A stretch of 44,711 nucleotides of DNA from Planctomycetaceae bacterium (GCA_021732415.1 JAKFVC010000017.1:1-44711), one strand, 5' to 3'. Counted from the first letter of the stretch, positions 26,069 to 35,546 are shown. A program made the numbers and translations. Notes: generated by a model from the letters alone, not told the origin.

Positions 26069-27019
26069 TCAATCCGCGCGCATCCGCTCTTCCGCGATCT
26101 GCCGCATTTGGGCCGCGATGTCGCAGCCCACTTTCCGGCCCCAGGCTTCCAGCAGTCGCTGATAGACCGGACCGGGTTGGCCATTGCCGACTGTCTGCCC
26201 CTCAAAGCGGGTGACCGGCAACAGGCAATAAGGTGTCGATGAGGTAAAGGCTTCACTCGCCCGGCGGACTTCCAAGGGCTGGATATCGGCCACCGTCACT
26301 GGAATTCCCAGTTCCTCCGCCAGCAGGAAGACGACGTACCGGCTGATCCCGCCAAGGATCGACTTCGGCCGCGGGGTGAGAATCGAATTGTCCTTCACTA
26401 GAAAAAAGTTGCCCGCCGACGTCTCAGTGAGATCACCCTTGGCGTCCAGCAGGATGGCGGTCCCCTGCGGATCGCGTTCCCGCACCTGAGCGTCTGCCAG
26501 CAACCAATGCAAACGACTGCGGTGCTTCATCGCCGGCGACAGGCATTCCCCGGGGATCTGCCGGATGTTGGGAACGAGCAAATGCTGTCCCACCGTGTAC
26601 TTCTCGGCCCATAGCTCACATGGTAAGGGAAACGTATGACAGCAAACCGTCGGCCGGCGACATTCCTCGCGGCGAGCGGCCCCGAGGTAGGTCAGATTTT
26701 GTCCGGCAGTGACGAACTGGATCAAACCCAATTCGTGCCCGGCCGGCAACAGCCGAGCGTTATGAGCCAGCAATTTCTCGGCGATGATCGACAATTCCGG
26801 CAGCGCGTAAGGAATATCCCAGCCGGTTGTCTTCAGTGAAGTTTCCAGCCGCCGCAGGTGATCATCCAAACGAAACCAAGCTTGTTGAAAGGACCGGGTC
26901 ATCTCGGTGACCGACGCTCCATGGACCAGTCCCAAGTCGGTCACGGGCAGTTTGGCCTGCGACGCGGGAATAAACTGGCCATTCAGCCAAGCTAACGGTT
27001 CGTTCGCGGAAGGAGCCAT
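26069..27019 (-). CDS. Class IV aminotransferase (branched-chain or D-amino acid type)
   Basis: A 316-residue PLP enzyme of fold type IV. Lys165 in SPAMKHRSRL is the Schiff-base lysine. Glu199 in LTETSAGNFF holds the pyridine nitrogen, and GGISR (near 225) with TSSTP (near 260) binds the phosphate. The N-terminus WLNGQFIPA and GLVHGASVTE is typical. The family includes branched-chain aminotransferase, D-alanine aminotransferase and 4-amino-4-deoxychorismate lyase. Sequence alone does not decide; a cytoplasmic biosynthetic role is likely. The ATG at 27019 has no clear ribosome binding site. Confidence 0.87.
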   Translation of the reverse strand: MAPSANEPLAWLNGQFIPASQAKLPVTDLGLVHGASVTEMTRSFQQAWFRLDDHLRRLETSLKTTGWDIPYALPELSIIAEKLLAHNARLLPAGHELGLIQFVTAGQNLTYLGAARREECRRPTVCCHTFPLPCELWAEKYTVGQHLLVPNIRQIPGECLSPAMKHRSRLHWLLADAQVRERDPQGTAILLDAKGDLTETSAGNFFLVKDNSILTPRPKSILGGISRYVVFLLAEELGIPVTVADIQPLEVRRASEAFTSSTPYCLLPVTRFEGQTVGNGQPGPVYQRLLEAWGRKVGCDIAAQMRQIAEERMRAD

Positions 27020-27109
27020 TTTCAATTCAAATCGAGTTTTGGAATTCGTTCACTCCCTCGATTGTAGCGAGAGGGTATCCAGCGATGTCATTTATCGGAA
27101 ATACATGAG

Positions 27110-27190
27110 TCTCACGCCAAGGCGCCAAGGCGCAAAGATAGAAAATGCACTCCTCTGTTGAACTTTGCTCCTTGGCGCCTTTGCGTGAGA
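27110..27190. repeat. Intergenic inverted repeat, family C, copy 2
   Basis: Arms 27110-27137 and 27163-27190 repeat those of 13742-13818 (TCTCACGCCAAGGCGCCAAG...). The centre differs. It sits between the divergent aminotransferase and cyclase-like genes; the rest of 27020-27406 shows no gene. Confidence 0.85.
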
Positions 27191-27406
27191 TTAATCCCCA
27201 ATTACCGTACGAAATGCTCTGAGGTTCACTCCAACCCACATCAGGAGTGATCAATGCGTCTTGACAGCAGGCACTCCTGCCCGAAAATGAATTTCTATCC
27301 CCGGTCTTCGCAGCGAATCGACTTTGAATCGACTTTACGTCGGGCCGAATCCCTTCTATCGCAGCTTTTGCGAAGTTTTACCGCACGTTGACAGCCAGAG
27401 GTACCC

Positions 27407-29710
27407 ATGAAACTTCCAGCCATCCTATTGACGATCGCGGCACTGTGGTGCGGTCTCGCTGACATCGCCGTTGCTCAGACACCCCCCACCGACGAACTGA
27501 TTCAGGCGGCCCGACTACGCGGCGTGGAATTCATCAAGTCCCAGCAGACGAAAGACGGTTTCTGGGAATACGACGACGACTTGAAGGCCGACACGAACAA
27601 CGTGGGCCTGTCGGCGCTCTGCACGATTGCGCTCATCGAAAATGGTGTGCCGCACAATGACCCGGTCGTGCGGAAGGGATATGAATTCGTCCTCGGCAAA
27701 TCGGGACAGTTGAAGAATACCTACGAACTGGCACTGGCCACGGTCATGCTGTCGCGCATGGGAGATCGCCGCGACCGGCTGCGAATCAAGACCCTGGCCG
27801 CGCGGCTGGTGGCGGGACAACTGAAGACGGGTGGCTGGACCTATACCTGCCCGGAGGCCGATGCCGACATCCTGCGGACGCCTCAAAGCCTCACGTTGAA
27901 AGAAGGCGTGGGTGACAATAGCTGCACGCAGTTTGCCGTGCTGGGCCTGTGGGTGGCCTCGCGGACGGGGGTGAATATCGAATACCCGTTGCGAGCCGTC
28001 TCCGAACGCTTCATCAAGAATCAGCGACCGGACGGTGGCTGGAATTATAACCTTGACGAAAAAGCGGGATCCGGCCCCAGTATGACCTGTGCCGGTTTGT
28101 TTTGCTTGACCGTCGCGCAGGCCAGCAAGATCAAAGCGGCCAAGCTGAAAGACACGGGAGCAACGCCCCCAGCCGACACCCCCGCCGCGACCAGCGTCGA
28201 TGATCCGCCTGTGGAATCGCTGCTCGCGCACCCTGTCTTTAAGAAGGGGCTGGACCGAACCGGTCAATTTGTGGGAGGGATCGGCAACGGGACTCCCAAG
28301 TATTTCCTGTGGTCGGTCGAGCGTATCGGGGTCCTGTTGGGCCTGCAGAAGCTGGGGACCACCGACTGGTTCGCGAAAGGGTCGACCGCGTTGCTGGCGA
28401 CTCAGAAGACAGACGGGGCCTGGGAAGAAGCAGGACACGGCGGTGGGCCGCTGGTCTCCACATCATTCGCCATCCTCTTTCTGCGCAAAGCCAATCTGGG
28501 CAGCGATATTTCGCGGTTGCTGGAGGGGGAATCACCTCTGAGCTTTGTCATTGTCGGATCAACTCCCCCGGCGCGCTTCAAGAGCATTGCCGAGGCCCTC
28601 AAGGGGAGTAAACCGGGAGACACAATCCGCATCGAAGGCAACGGGCCGTTTCCTCTGGAAAGCTTGGAACTCAATCAGGATGTCACCATTCAAGCGGGAT
28701 TCGGCTACAGCCCGGTGTTCAACTTCCAGCTCGGAGTCGACCGCCTGGGAATCAAGCGGAAGCCCGAAAAGGATCCGCTTGCCCGCAACGCGTTGAATGT
28801 CACGAAAGGGAAAGTGACACTCGAAGGACTGACCATTCAAATGGATCCCCCCAGTCAGCGAGCCAAGGTCGCCTGGGGTGGGATTGGGGTTTCCGGCGGT
28901 ACCTTGCGACTACTGAACTGCTCGGTGACGGAAGGCAACCGCGGTGGATTTGCGGGCGTGGTGTTCTCAGCCCCGGGGAAGCTGATCCTGCGGAATAGCG
29001 TTCTGGCCGGAGGCCGGGCGGCGCTGGAAATTGTCCCGAACGGTGCCCAGGAAGTCCTGATCGATAACTGCCTGCTCTTCAGTGATAGCGGAGTTCAAGT
29101 CATCCCGGATCCCGCGGCGAAAGCCAACGCGGCGGTCAAGCTGCAACTGCTGCAGTGCACGGTCCAATGCAATAACTCGTTCAATTTCCCAGGCGTCGTC
29201 GGTCAGATCGACATCGCCACGGAACGCTCGGTATTGCAAGGGAAATCGCTCGGTTTGAACCTGTTGGCGGGACCGACCAAGCAAGGCCGGTCGTTCCGCG
29301 GTACCAAAAACGTGTACGATGTGAAGGACTGGGTCGGAGCCAAAGGGCAGCGATTGCCCGAGATCACCAATCAAAAGTCGTGGGCCAAGTTCTGGGGCAG
29401 CGATTCGGACAAGAATTCGTACCTGCAACTGGCCAAGTTCTCGGTGCCACATTCCGCCGGCGGCTTCTCGCATCTCCTGCAAGTTCAGGACTGGGGCCTG
29501 GAACTCCCGGAATCGGCCGAGCCGATTTTGTTGAAGTCGAACGTGGGCATCGACCCCTACTTCGCGGGTGCCGGTCGAACGTTCGACCAATACCGCGATT
29601 CGGTGGGCTACAACGCCTGGTTGAAGGGCAACCTGGAATTGGATACGGAAGTGGCATTCGCGGAAGCCGCACCCGCGAAGCCTGCTACTACGCCCAAACC
29701 GAAGAAATAA
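27407..29710 (+). CDS. Exported terpene-cyclase-fold protein fused to a beta-helix domain
   Basis: The 767-residue protein has a Sec signal peptide (cleavage near VAQ, residue 24). Residues about 30-385 form an alpha/alpha toroid like prenyltransferases and squalene-hopene cyclases. At least four QW-like repeats are visible: QQTKDGFWEY, QLKTGGWTY, QRPDGGWNYN and QKTDGAWEE. The DxDD protonation motif of cyclases is not seen, so catalysis is doubtful. From about 390 a right-handed beta-helix follows (TIRIEGNG, VTLEGLTI, LRLLNCSV, LILRNSVL, VLIDNCLLF). It ends in a Pro-, Ala- and Lys-rich tail. The ligand is unknown. AGAGG lies near the ATG. Confidence 0.8.
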   Translation: MKLPAILLTIAALWCGLADIAVAQTPPTDELIQAARLRGVEFIKSQQTKDGFWEYDDDLKADTNNVGLSALCTIALIENGVPHNDPVVRKGYEFVLGKSGQLKNTYELALATVMLSRMGDRRDRLRIKTLAARLVAGQLKTGGWTYTCPEADADILRTPQSLTLKEGVGDNSCTQFAVLGLWVASRTGVNIEYPLRAVSERFIKNQRPDGGWNYNLDEKAGSGPSMTCAGLFCLTVAQASKIKAAKLKDTGATPPADTPAATSVDDPPVESLLAHPVFKKGLDRTGQFVGGIGNGTPKYFLWSVERIGVLLGLQKLGTTDWFAKGSTALLATQKTDGAWEEAGHGGGPLVSTSFAILFLRKANLGSDISRLLEGESPLSFVIVGSTPPARFKSIAEALKGSKPGDTIRIEGNGPFPLESLELNQDVTIQAGFGYSPVFNFQLGVDRLGIKRKPEKDPLARNALNVTKGKVTLEGLTIQMDPPSQRAKVAWGGIGVSGGTLRLLNCSVTEGNRGGFAGVVFSAPGKLILRNSVLAGGRAALEIVPNGAQEVLIDNCLLFSDSGVQVIPDPAAKANAAVKLQLLQCTVQCNNSFNFPGVVGQIDIATERSVLQGKSLGLNLLAGPTKQGRSFRGTKNVYDVKDWVGAKGQRLPEITNQKSWAKFWGSDSDKNSYLQLAKFSVPHSAGGFSHLLQVQDWGLELPESAEPILLKSNVGIDPYFAGAGRTFDQYRDSVGYNAWLKGNLELDTEVAFAEAAPAKPATTPKPKK

Positions 29711-29730
29711 CGCCAATCAGGTGTCTGCAT

Positions 29731-29828
29731 TGATCCCATAAGTCCCATCCGTCCCATTAGTCCCATGTGTCCCATCCAAAATACATGGGACTTATAGGAC
29801 GGATGGGACCAATGGGACTTATGGGATC
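29731..29828. repeat. Intergenic palindrome of CCCAT units
   Basis: TCCCATAAGTCCCATCCGTC and onwards (29731-29775) is mirrored by 29784-29828, reading ATGGGACTTATAGGACGGAT. Each arm contains four or five short GTCCCAT or ATGGGAC units, so it is both tandem and inverted. It fills the gap between two convergent genes. Confidence 0.88.
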
Positions 29829-31341
29829 AGGCACCGTGATTTTGAAAGCCTGCGACCCGCGTGATGATCGTTAGCGCGGCCAGAAGCTGACAGATCCAGG
29901 CAAATAACCAGCGCCGCTGGGCATCGCGAATACCTCCTTCGCCCGGGCTGATCAGTGTGTCCCAACCGCTGCCGGCGGACCAGATGATCCACGGCATCAG
30001 GAAGATCCACAGCCGGGCCGCTTCGCCCATGTTCTTGCCGGTCAACCAGAGTAGCGACCATGTCACAAGACTCATCCAGAACGGCCCCGCGGTGGTGGCC
30101 CGTGGATTTTTCCACACCGACGAGACGCTCAAGAGTGCAACCACAATCAGCGGCAGTCCCGCGGCAAACCATAACTCGACCGGGTTGACCAGCAGCCACT
30201 TCCAGTAAGTCCGTGGGAATTGCGCGTAGAAGCCGGCGTGGTTGCGATAATTCCACATCCACACTTCCAGCAGATTGCACCCCGTCGCGATCGCCGTCAC
30301 CGTGGTGAGCGTAATGAAAGCCGCTCCTCCTGCTGCCAGGCCTCGCAGCAGTCGAGCCACCGGCTGCGGGCTGCGATCCTCGGCGCGACATAGCCATAGG
30401 TCCCAAGCGGTCAACAGTCCGGCCAGACATGCGACCGGCAACAATGCCAAGCTGAGCGTCATCCCCAACCAGAAAACGCAGGCGGCAGCCAGACACAGCA
30501 GCAGTGAATTCTTTCGCAGCCCATGCAACCACAGCGCCAGGACCGCGCAACCTAGAAACGGAAAACAGGTATCCGACTTCGGCGAAAACATCGTGACGGC
30601 AGGCACTAGAGGCCAGAAGGCTGCCAATTGCCAACTGGTGATCCGGCGCGTGTGCAGACGGAGGAGACTGTAGAGAGGTATGACCGTCGCCGCGGCACAC
30701 GCTTGCATCAAAATGGCCGCCAGCCACAGCACACAACGATCGTGCTCAGTCAACGGTGTCGGCGATTGCAGATTGGCTCCCTGAATAATGCGGAAGGCCT
30801 CACGCAAATCTGCGGGCTGTGTCGCCAGCAAGATCTGTCGCAACCATTTGGATCGACTGCAGGCCCACATCAGACCGCGATACCCGACGATCAAACCCGG
30901 GGGATGAGTCCCCTGGTGCAGCACGTCCCCCTTCTTTAACTCGTCGGTGTAGTGCGCGAGAAACTCACCGGTATCGCGAACCTTGCGAGCCTCGGTGAAA
31001 TATCCGGATGAGCCCTGGTAATAAAGTACCCAGGCGACCTTCGCCGCACGGAACTCAGGTGGGGCGGCTTCTCGGAGAGCCCCTAGTATCCCAAAGCTGA
31101 CCAGAAACAGTCCCGCCAGCCACGCGACCCGTTCCGAACGTTTGGCGATCTCGATGCGCCCACTGCCGATCCAGACCAGAATTCCGAAGATCGTGGCCCA
31201 GCCGCAAGTCGGAATCAGGCTAAACCAGAAGTCATCCGCGATCGGACTGCGAGTCCAGGTCCACTCGCCCGGGACACCCAATGGGATAGTCGAACACCAG
31301 ATCAGCAGGAACCCAGCGATGACCGCACAGACCAGTTTCAC
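29827..31341 (-). CDS. Large polytopic membrane protein, GT-C glycosyltransferase-like
   Basis: The 504-residue protein has about ten to twelve membrane helices. An extracytoplasmic loop near residues 105-150 carries YYQGSSGYFTEAR and THPPGLIVGYRG. An H-P-P-G motif in this position is typical of GT-C transferases such as ArnT/PMT relatives. These move sugars from lipid-linked donors to acceptors outside the membrane. The usual N-terminal Asp-Glu or Asp-Asp motif is not obvious, so enzyme activity is inferred only. The start is GTG at 31341 with GAGG six bases upstream. Acceptor and donor are unknown. Confidence 0.72.
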   Translation of the reverse strand: MKLVCAVIAGFLLIWCSTIPLGVPGEWTWTRSPIADDFWFSLIPTCGWATIFGILVWIGSGRIEIAKRSERVAWLAGLFLVSFGILGALREAAPPEFRAAKVAWVLYYQGSSGYFTEARKVRDTGEFLAHYTDELKKGDVLHQGTHPPGLIVGYRGLMWACSRSKWLRQILLATQPADLREAFRIIQGANLQSPTPLTEHDRCVLWLAAILMQACAAATVIPLYSLLRLHTRRITSWQLAAFWPLVPAVTMFSPKSDTCFPFLGCAVLALWLHGLRKNSLLLCLAAACVFWLGMTLSLALLPVACLAGLLTAWDLWLCRAEDRSPQPVARLLRGLAAGGAAFITLTTVTAIATGCNLLEVWMWNYRNHAGFYAQFPRTYWKWLLVNPVELWFAAGLPLIVVALLSVSSVWKNPRATTAGPFWMSLVTWSLLWLTGKNMGEAARLWIFLMPWIIWSAGSGWDTLISPGEGGIRDAQRRWLFAWICQLLAALTIITRVAGFQNHGA

Positions 31342-31358
31342 CGAAGACCTCGGGGGGA

Positions 31359-31510
31359 AATGACTAATGTCTAACGACTAATGTCTAAAAGGACTTTGAA
31401 GCGACCGTCATGGCAATGTGTGACCTGCAAAGTACCCTATGATGAGACCGGTATCCATTCGGAATCGTATCCTCATCCTTTTAGACATTAGTCATTAGAC
31501 ATTAGTCATT
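31359..31510. repeat. Intergenic inverted repeat of ACTAATGTCTAA units
   Basis: Left arm 31359-31393 contains GACTAATGTCTAA twice. Right arm 31476-31510 contains TTAGACATTAGTC twice. The arms pair over about 35 bases with an 82-base centre. It lies between the divergent GT-C-like and histidine kinase genes; the remaining bases to 31794 hold no gene. Confidence 0.85.
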
Positions 31511-31794
31511 CTTTCAACAACCTCGTTCCCAAATCCTACCCCGCCCCCCTTATCTCAGCCAGACCCATTAATCGGCACAAGAGTTGCAAACTCTTTTATC
31601 CTACAATTCCGACCGATTGCCGCAGCCCCTCTTGCTGATCACTTGATTTGCGTGATAAGCTGCGGCCAGGATTGGAGTTCGAGCCGAGTGCGCGGGGGGG
31701 AAACCGCGGTTCTGCGAATTTTAGGGGGAGGCCGTTGGGGTCGGCCGATTCGCAGCACGAGCAGGTAGGCGACGCGACAAGGAGGTTGGGCCTT

Positions 31795-33342
31795 ATGAAC
31801 GGCACCATCAAACGCAAGTTGGTGGTCGGCGCGGTCTTGGTATTCTGCTTATCCGCCACCATGACGGTGAGCGGCATCGTGGGGTTGGTGTCGTATAAAA
31901 ACGTCATCTTCAATCTCGATCTGGGGTTGAACGTTGCGCCGCACAAGACGGAACTCATTGAGGCGGTTGGCGACTTATTCGTCCCGTTGCGCGTCCCCGT
32001 GGCCAAGCGGCAAGAAGTAGCGAACCGCCAACAGCAGGAATTTGAGTCGGCCCTGAAAAAAGCGGTCGCTGCGCATGATAACTTCTGGCGCCGTACCGAA
32101 AGTCTGCCCGCCTCGGAGGTCATCTCCGGCCGCCGGGCGGTCACGCAACCGATTCTCGTCGGGATGGCGACGAAGCTGAAGGAAATCGAACGCCTTCAAC
32201 CGCTGCTCCGGAAACTCGATGAGCGCGATCACATCGAGCCAGTCCTCAGTCACCTCATCGCGTATCTCGTGACGGATGCCAATGAGCTACCTGATCCGGC
32301 CACCAGTCTGCGCAGCGAACTGGAGCACGCCCGGCGAGTGTACCGCACCACTTGGACGATCCTGATTACGACCTCGATTGCGGGGCTGTTCATGTTTCTC
32401 GGGCTGATTTACACCGGCTACGCCGCGATCTTCAGCCCTTTGAAGAAATTACATTCCGGAGCCGTCCGGGTGGCGTATGGCGACTTCGATTACCGAGTCT
32501 CGATTAACACCAAGGATGAAATGTCGGAACTGGCCGACGCCTTCAATAAAATGACCACGCGCTTCCAGGAGACCAAGTTCGGCCTCGACGACCAGGTCCG
32601 ACAGCGGGTCGCCCAGTTGGTCCGATCCGAACGCCTGGCCGGTGTGGGCTTTTTAGCGGCGGGCGTCGCGCATGAGATCAACAACCCATTGTCAGCGATC
32701 CAGATGGCGGCCGACTCGTTACAGGATCGCGTGGGAGCAGTCGAACGGGTGATGGATCCGGCGGAAGCGGCTGTCGTCAAGCAGTATTTTCACTTGATCC
32801 AGAATGAAGCCGACCGCTGCCGGCAAATTACCAGCAAGCTGCTGGACTTTGCCCGCGGCCAGGATGGAACCCGCTCACGGACCGACGTCAGCAGCCTGAT
32901 CCTTGAGGTGCGTGACATGATCCAGCTCCTGAGCAAACACCGCGGCAAGCAGATCGTGTTCGACCGCATCGAGCCTTGCTATCTCGAAATCAACGGCGCT
33001 GAGATCAAACAGGTCTTTTTGAACCTCGTCGCCAACGCGCTGGAATCGATGGACCCCGGCGGAACATTGACCATCGGGCTGCTCGAGCAAACTGATCAAA
33101 TCCTGATTACCTTCCACGACGATGGCTGCGGGATGACACCCGAGGTCCGCGATAACCTGTTCCAGCCGTTCTTCACGCAACGGCGCGGCGGCCAGGGAAC
33201 GGGTTTGGGCTTATCGATCAGCAACCGGATCGTCCATGACCACGGCGGCACGTTAGAAGCGAAAAGTGATGGTCCTGGTTCGGGGAGCACATTCTTGGTG
33301 CGATTGCCCCGTCGGGCACAAGCACAAGGTGCGGCGGCGTAA
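31795..33342 (+). CDS. NtrB-type membrane sensor histidine kinase
   Basis: A 515-residue kinase. The first membrane helix is at about residues 8-31, a helical periplasmic sensor at 35-184, the second helix at 186-213 and HAMP at 214-265. HisKA has His293 in GVAHEINNP, the NtrB-like H-box. HATPase has FLNLVANALES, DDGCGMT and GTGLGLSIS. It should phosphorylate the sigma-54 activator encoded downstream at 33810. The ATG at 31795 has AAGGAGG at eight bases. The 467 bases between the two genes carry inverted repeats, unusual for such a pair. Confidence 0.92.
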   Translation: MNGTIKRKLVVGAVLVFCLSATMTVSGIVGLVSYKNVIFNLDLGLNVAPHKTELIEAVGDLFVPLRVPVAKRQEVANRQQQEFESALKKAVAAHDNFWRRTESLPASEVISGRRAVTQPILVGMATKLKEIERLQPLLRKLDERDHIEPVLSHLIAYLVTDANELPDPATSLRSELEHARRVYRTTWTILITTSIAGLFMFLGLIYTGYAAIFSPLKKLHSGAVRVAYGDFDYRVSINTKDEMSELADAFNKMTTRFQETKFGLDDQVRQRVAQLVRSERLAGVGFLAAGVAHEINNPLSAIQMAADSLQDRVGAVERVMDPAEAAVVKQYFHLIQNEADRCRQITSKLLDFARGQDGTRSRTDVSSLILEVRDMIQLLSKHRGKQIVFDRIEPCYLEINGAEIKQVFLNLVANALESMDPGGTLTIGLLEQTDQILITFHDDGCGMTPEVRDNLFQPFFTQRRGGQGTGLGLSISNRIVHDHGGTLEAKSDGPGSGSTFLVRLPRRAQAQGAAA

Positions 33343-33343
33343 C

Positions 33344-33409
33344 GTAGCCCGACTCTCCGAGTCGGGTAGACCTGACACGAAAAGCACCCGACTCAGAGAG
33401 TCGGGCTAC
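33344..33409. repeat. Inverted repeat of GACTC/GAGTC stems, copy 1
   Basis: GTAGCCCGACTCTCCGAGTC at 33344 onwards pairs with the right arm 33387-33409 (CCCGACTCAGAGAGTCGGGC...). Each arm is itself a hairpin, giving a double-hairpin element. A second copy is at 33583-33647. Confidence 0.85.
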
Positions 33410-33582
33410 GGGTTTGTCGCGACAAACCAACAACCACGACCGTCACTGTCGTCACCTTGCAATTTTTGCAAACTCGCATCGACCTGATTTGTAGTTTCTG
33501 CTACAAGACCGCCCGCGCCGCGGCCGATGAATGAATCAGTTCCCAATTTTGCATTGGTAGCCGCCATTCCCCGGTCCGGCGT
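33410..33582. other. Intergenic region between kinase and regulator genes
   Basis: This segment lies between the two copies of the double-hairpin repeat. A TTTGTCGCGACAAA palindrome is at about 33413-33426. No gene was found. ntrC-type expression must cross it or start from its own promoter downstream. Confidence 0.45.
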
Positions 33583-33647
33583 GGCCCGACTCTCCTGAGT
33601 CGGGTGGTTGGTTGCGACGAAGACTCCCGACTCAGAGAGTCGGGCTA
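33583..33647. repeat. Inverted repeat of GACTC/GAGTC stems, copy 2
   Basis: GGCCCGACTCTCCTGAGTCG at 33583 onwards pairs with 33626-33647 (CCCGACTCAGAGAGTCGGGC...). The arms match copy 1 at 33344-33409 with one base inserted. The element is repeated in the same orientation about 240 bases after the first. Confidence 0.85.
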
Positions 33648-33809
33648 CGGGCTGAATGCGGAGCATTCGGCCTCGTGTTGCCCGGGCCGGCAGCGCGGAA
33701 TTGATGGGGAACGTTGCTCGACACAGATCGGTGCAGCTCTGGTCTCGGTTCTTGAACCGGCCAGTCGCTCAGCATCTCGTCGGCACAATCAAGCAAAGGA
33801 GAATGCGAC

Positions 33810-35207
33810 ATGAGTACCCCAGCCGTCAATAAATTGCGTGTGCTGTTCGTCGATGACGAGGCACCGATTCGCGAAGTCATGAAGAACGAACTCCCCCGCA
33901 TGGGCCACGACGCCACCATCTGCGAAGACGGTCGAGCCGCCCTGGAAGTTCTCGAGAAGCATACGTTCGACGCGGCCATCATCGACCTCCGGATGCCGGG
34001 CCTCAGCGGTTGGGATGTGGTCGAGCACATCAAACGCGTTGCCCCGGAAACGGAGATCATCATCAGTACCGGTCACGGCAACATGGACGACGCCATCCGC
34101 GCCCTGCGGAGTGGTGCGTATGACTTCCTGCCGAAGCCCGTCAAGCTGGTCACGATCTCCAACGTGCTGCAGCGGGTCGCCGAAAAACGCTCGATGGTCA
34201 ATCAGAAGATTGCTCTCGAAGTTCAACTGACTGCCGTCCAAGGAGCCCGGGACCTCGTCGGCAGCACGGCCGCCATGCAACGCGTCAAGAAGCTGATCGA
34301 ACGGATTGCCCCGACGGAATCGAGCGTCCTCATCCTCGGTGAGACCGGCACGGGCAAAGAACTCGTCGCCCGGCGGGTGCATGATCTCAGCAATCGGGCC
34401 AACATGCCGTTTGTCGCGGTCAACTGCGGAGCTTTGCCGGAAAACCTTGTCGAAAGCGAACTCTTCGGACATCGCAAGGGAGCCTTCACGGGTGCCGATG
34501 CGCCGCGGAAGGGACTGATTGAAGTCGCTAACGGCGGGACACTGTTCCTCGACGAATTGGGCGAGCTCGACAAGTCGATGCAGGTGAAACTGCTGCGGTT
34601 TTTGGAATCGGGGGAAGTTCGTCGCGTGGGTGAAAATGAAGCCTTCATGGTCGATGTTCGCATCGTGTGTGCGACCAATCGTGATCTGCAGGAAATGGTC
34701 GAAGAAGGCAAGTTCCGCGAAGATTTGTTCTTCCGCGTCAACACGTTCGAGATCCACCTGCCGGCCCTGCGTGAGCGCAAGGAAGATATCCCGGAACTTG
34801 CTACGGCACTGATTGCCCGGCACCTGAAACGACGCACGATTTCAGAGGATTTCCTCACTCCGGAAGTCATCGAACTGCTGAAGAATCATCATTGGAGCGG
34901 CAACGTTCGCGAGCTGGCCAATGCCCTGGAGCACGCGGTGATCATGGCCGCTGGCAAGGCACTGACCGTAGACGATCTGCCGGCCAGCATCGTCGGCCGC
35001 AATCGCAAATCGGCCAAGAGCAGCACGGGAAGCTTCACCCGGATCGATGGCGCGAAGACGTTGCGCGAAATCGAAATGGATGTGATTCATCAATGCCTGG
35101 AAAAGCACCAGGGAGACAAACCCAAGGTCGCCCAGGAACTGGGGATTTCCCTGAAGACGCTCTATAACAAGCTGAATCAGAACACGAATTCCGCCGCCGC
35201 GAGTTGA
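33810..35207 (+). CDS. Sigma-54-dependent response regulator (NtrC family)
   Basis: The 465-residue protein has a receiver domain (1-125) with the acidic pair Asp15-Asp16, phospho-acceptor Asp59 (IIDLRMPG) and Lys109. The AAA+ sigma-54 activation domain has Walker A GETGTGKE (177-184), the sigma-54-contact loop GAFTGA (224-229) and Walker B GTLFLDE. A Fis-type helix-turn-helix ends the protein (KVAQELGISLKTLYNKLN). All key residues are intact. It should activate sigma-54 promoters when phosphorylated by the kinase at 31795. AAGGAG lies eight bases before the ATG. Target genes are unknown; no sigma-54 promoter was identified here. Confidence 0.94.
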   Translation: MSTPAVNKLRVLFVDDEAPIREVMKNELPRMGHDATICEDGRAALEVLEKHTFDAAIIDLRMPGLSGWDVVEHIKRVAPETEIIISTGHGNMDDAIRALRSGAYDFLPKPVKLVTISNVLQRVAEKRSMVNQKIALEVQLTAVQGARDLVGSTAAMQRVKKLIERIAPTESSVLILGETGTGKELVARRVHDLSNRANMPFVAVNCGALPENLVESELFGHRKGAFTGADAPRKGLIEVANGGTLFLDELGELDKSMQVKLLRFLESGEVRRVGENEAFMVDVRIVCATNRDLQEMVEEGKFREDLFFRVNTFEIHLPALRERKEDIPELATALIARHLKRRTISEDFLTPEVIELLKNHHWSGNVRELANALEHAVIMAAGKALTVDDLPASIVGRNRKSAKSSTGSFTRIDGAKTLREIEMDVIHQCLEKHQGDKPKVAQELGISLKTLYNKLNQNTNSAAAS

Positions 35208-35210
35208 ATC

Positions 35211-35525
35211 CGTGGGACGGGTCTCCAGGCCCGTCCGTCCAGCAATATATCAGGATTTGGTCGTCTATTGCTCATCGAGCCAGACATTTTTTAACCACGA
35301 ATAAGACGAATGACACGAATTTGGAAGGCAAACAGCCGCTCCAAAAAATGCGCTTTTCAGGATTTCGATTCGTGTCATTTGTGTGATTCGTGGTTCACAA
35401 ATTCATGACTAACTGGAGGTGTTGTTCTCTAATCTTTTTTCAAAAGAAGGTTACGCAGGACACGAAGATCTGCTTCTTTCAAACACCAGAAGACTGGACG
35501 GACGGGCCTGGAGACCCGTCCCACG
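35211..35525. repeat. Composite nested inverted repeat, family E copy 2
   Basis: Outer arms 35211-35240 and 35496-35525 are the same 30-base arms as at 25867/26027. Inside lies another inverted repeat: 35293-35320 (AACCACGAATAAGACG...) against 35368-35395 (...TGATTCGTGGTT). To its right, AAGGTTACGCAGGACACGAA near 35449 resembles the inner arm of family E copy 1. It lies between convergent ntrC-type and lexA-type genes. Confidence 0.9.
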
Positions 35526-35546
35526 GTTACCGCAACCATCAATAAA

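Noticed and set aside
33344-33647. CRISPR-like array
   Set aside because: Only two double-hairpin units with unequal spacing and no cas genes; they are dispersed palindromes.
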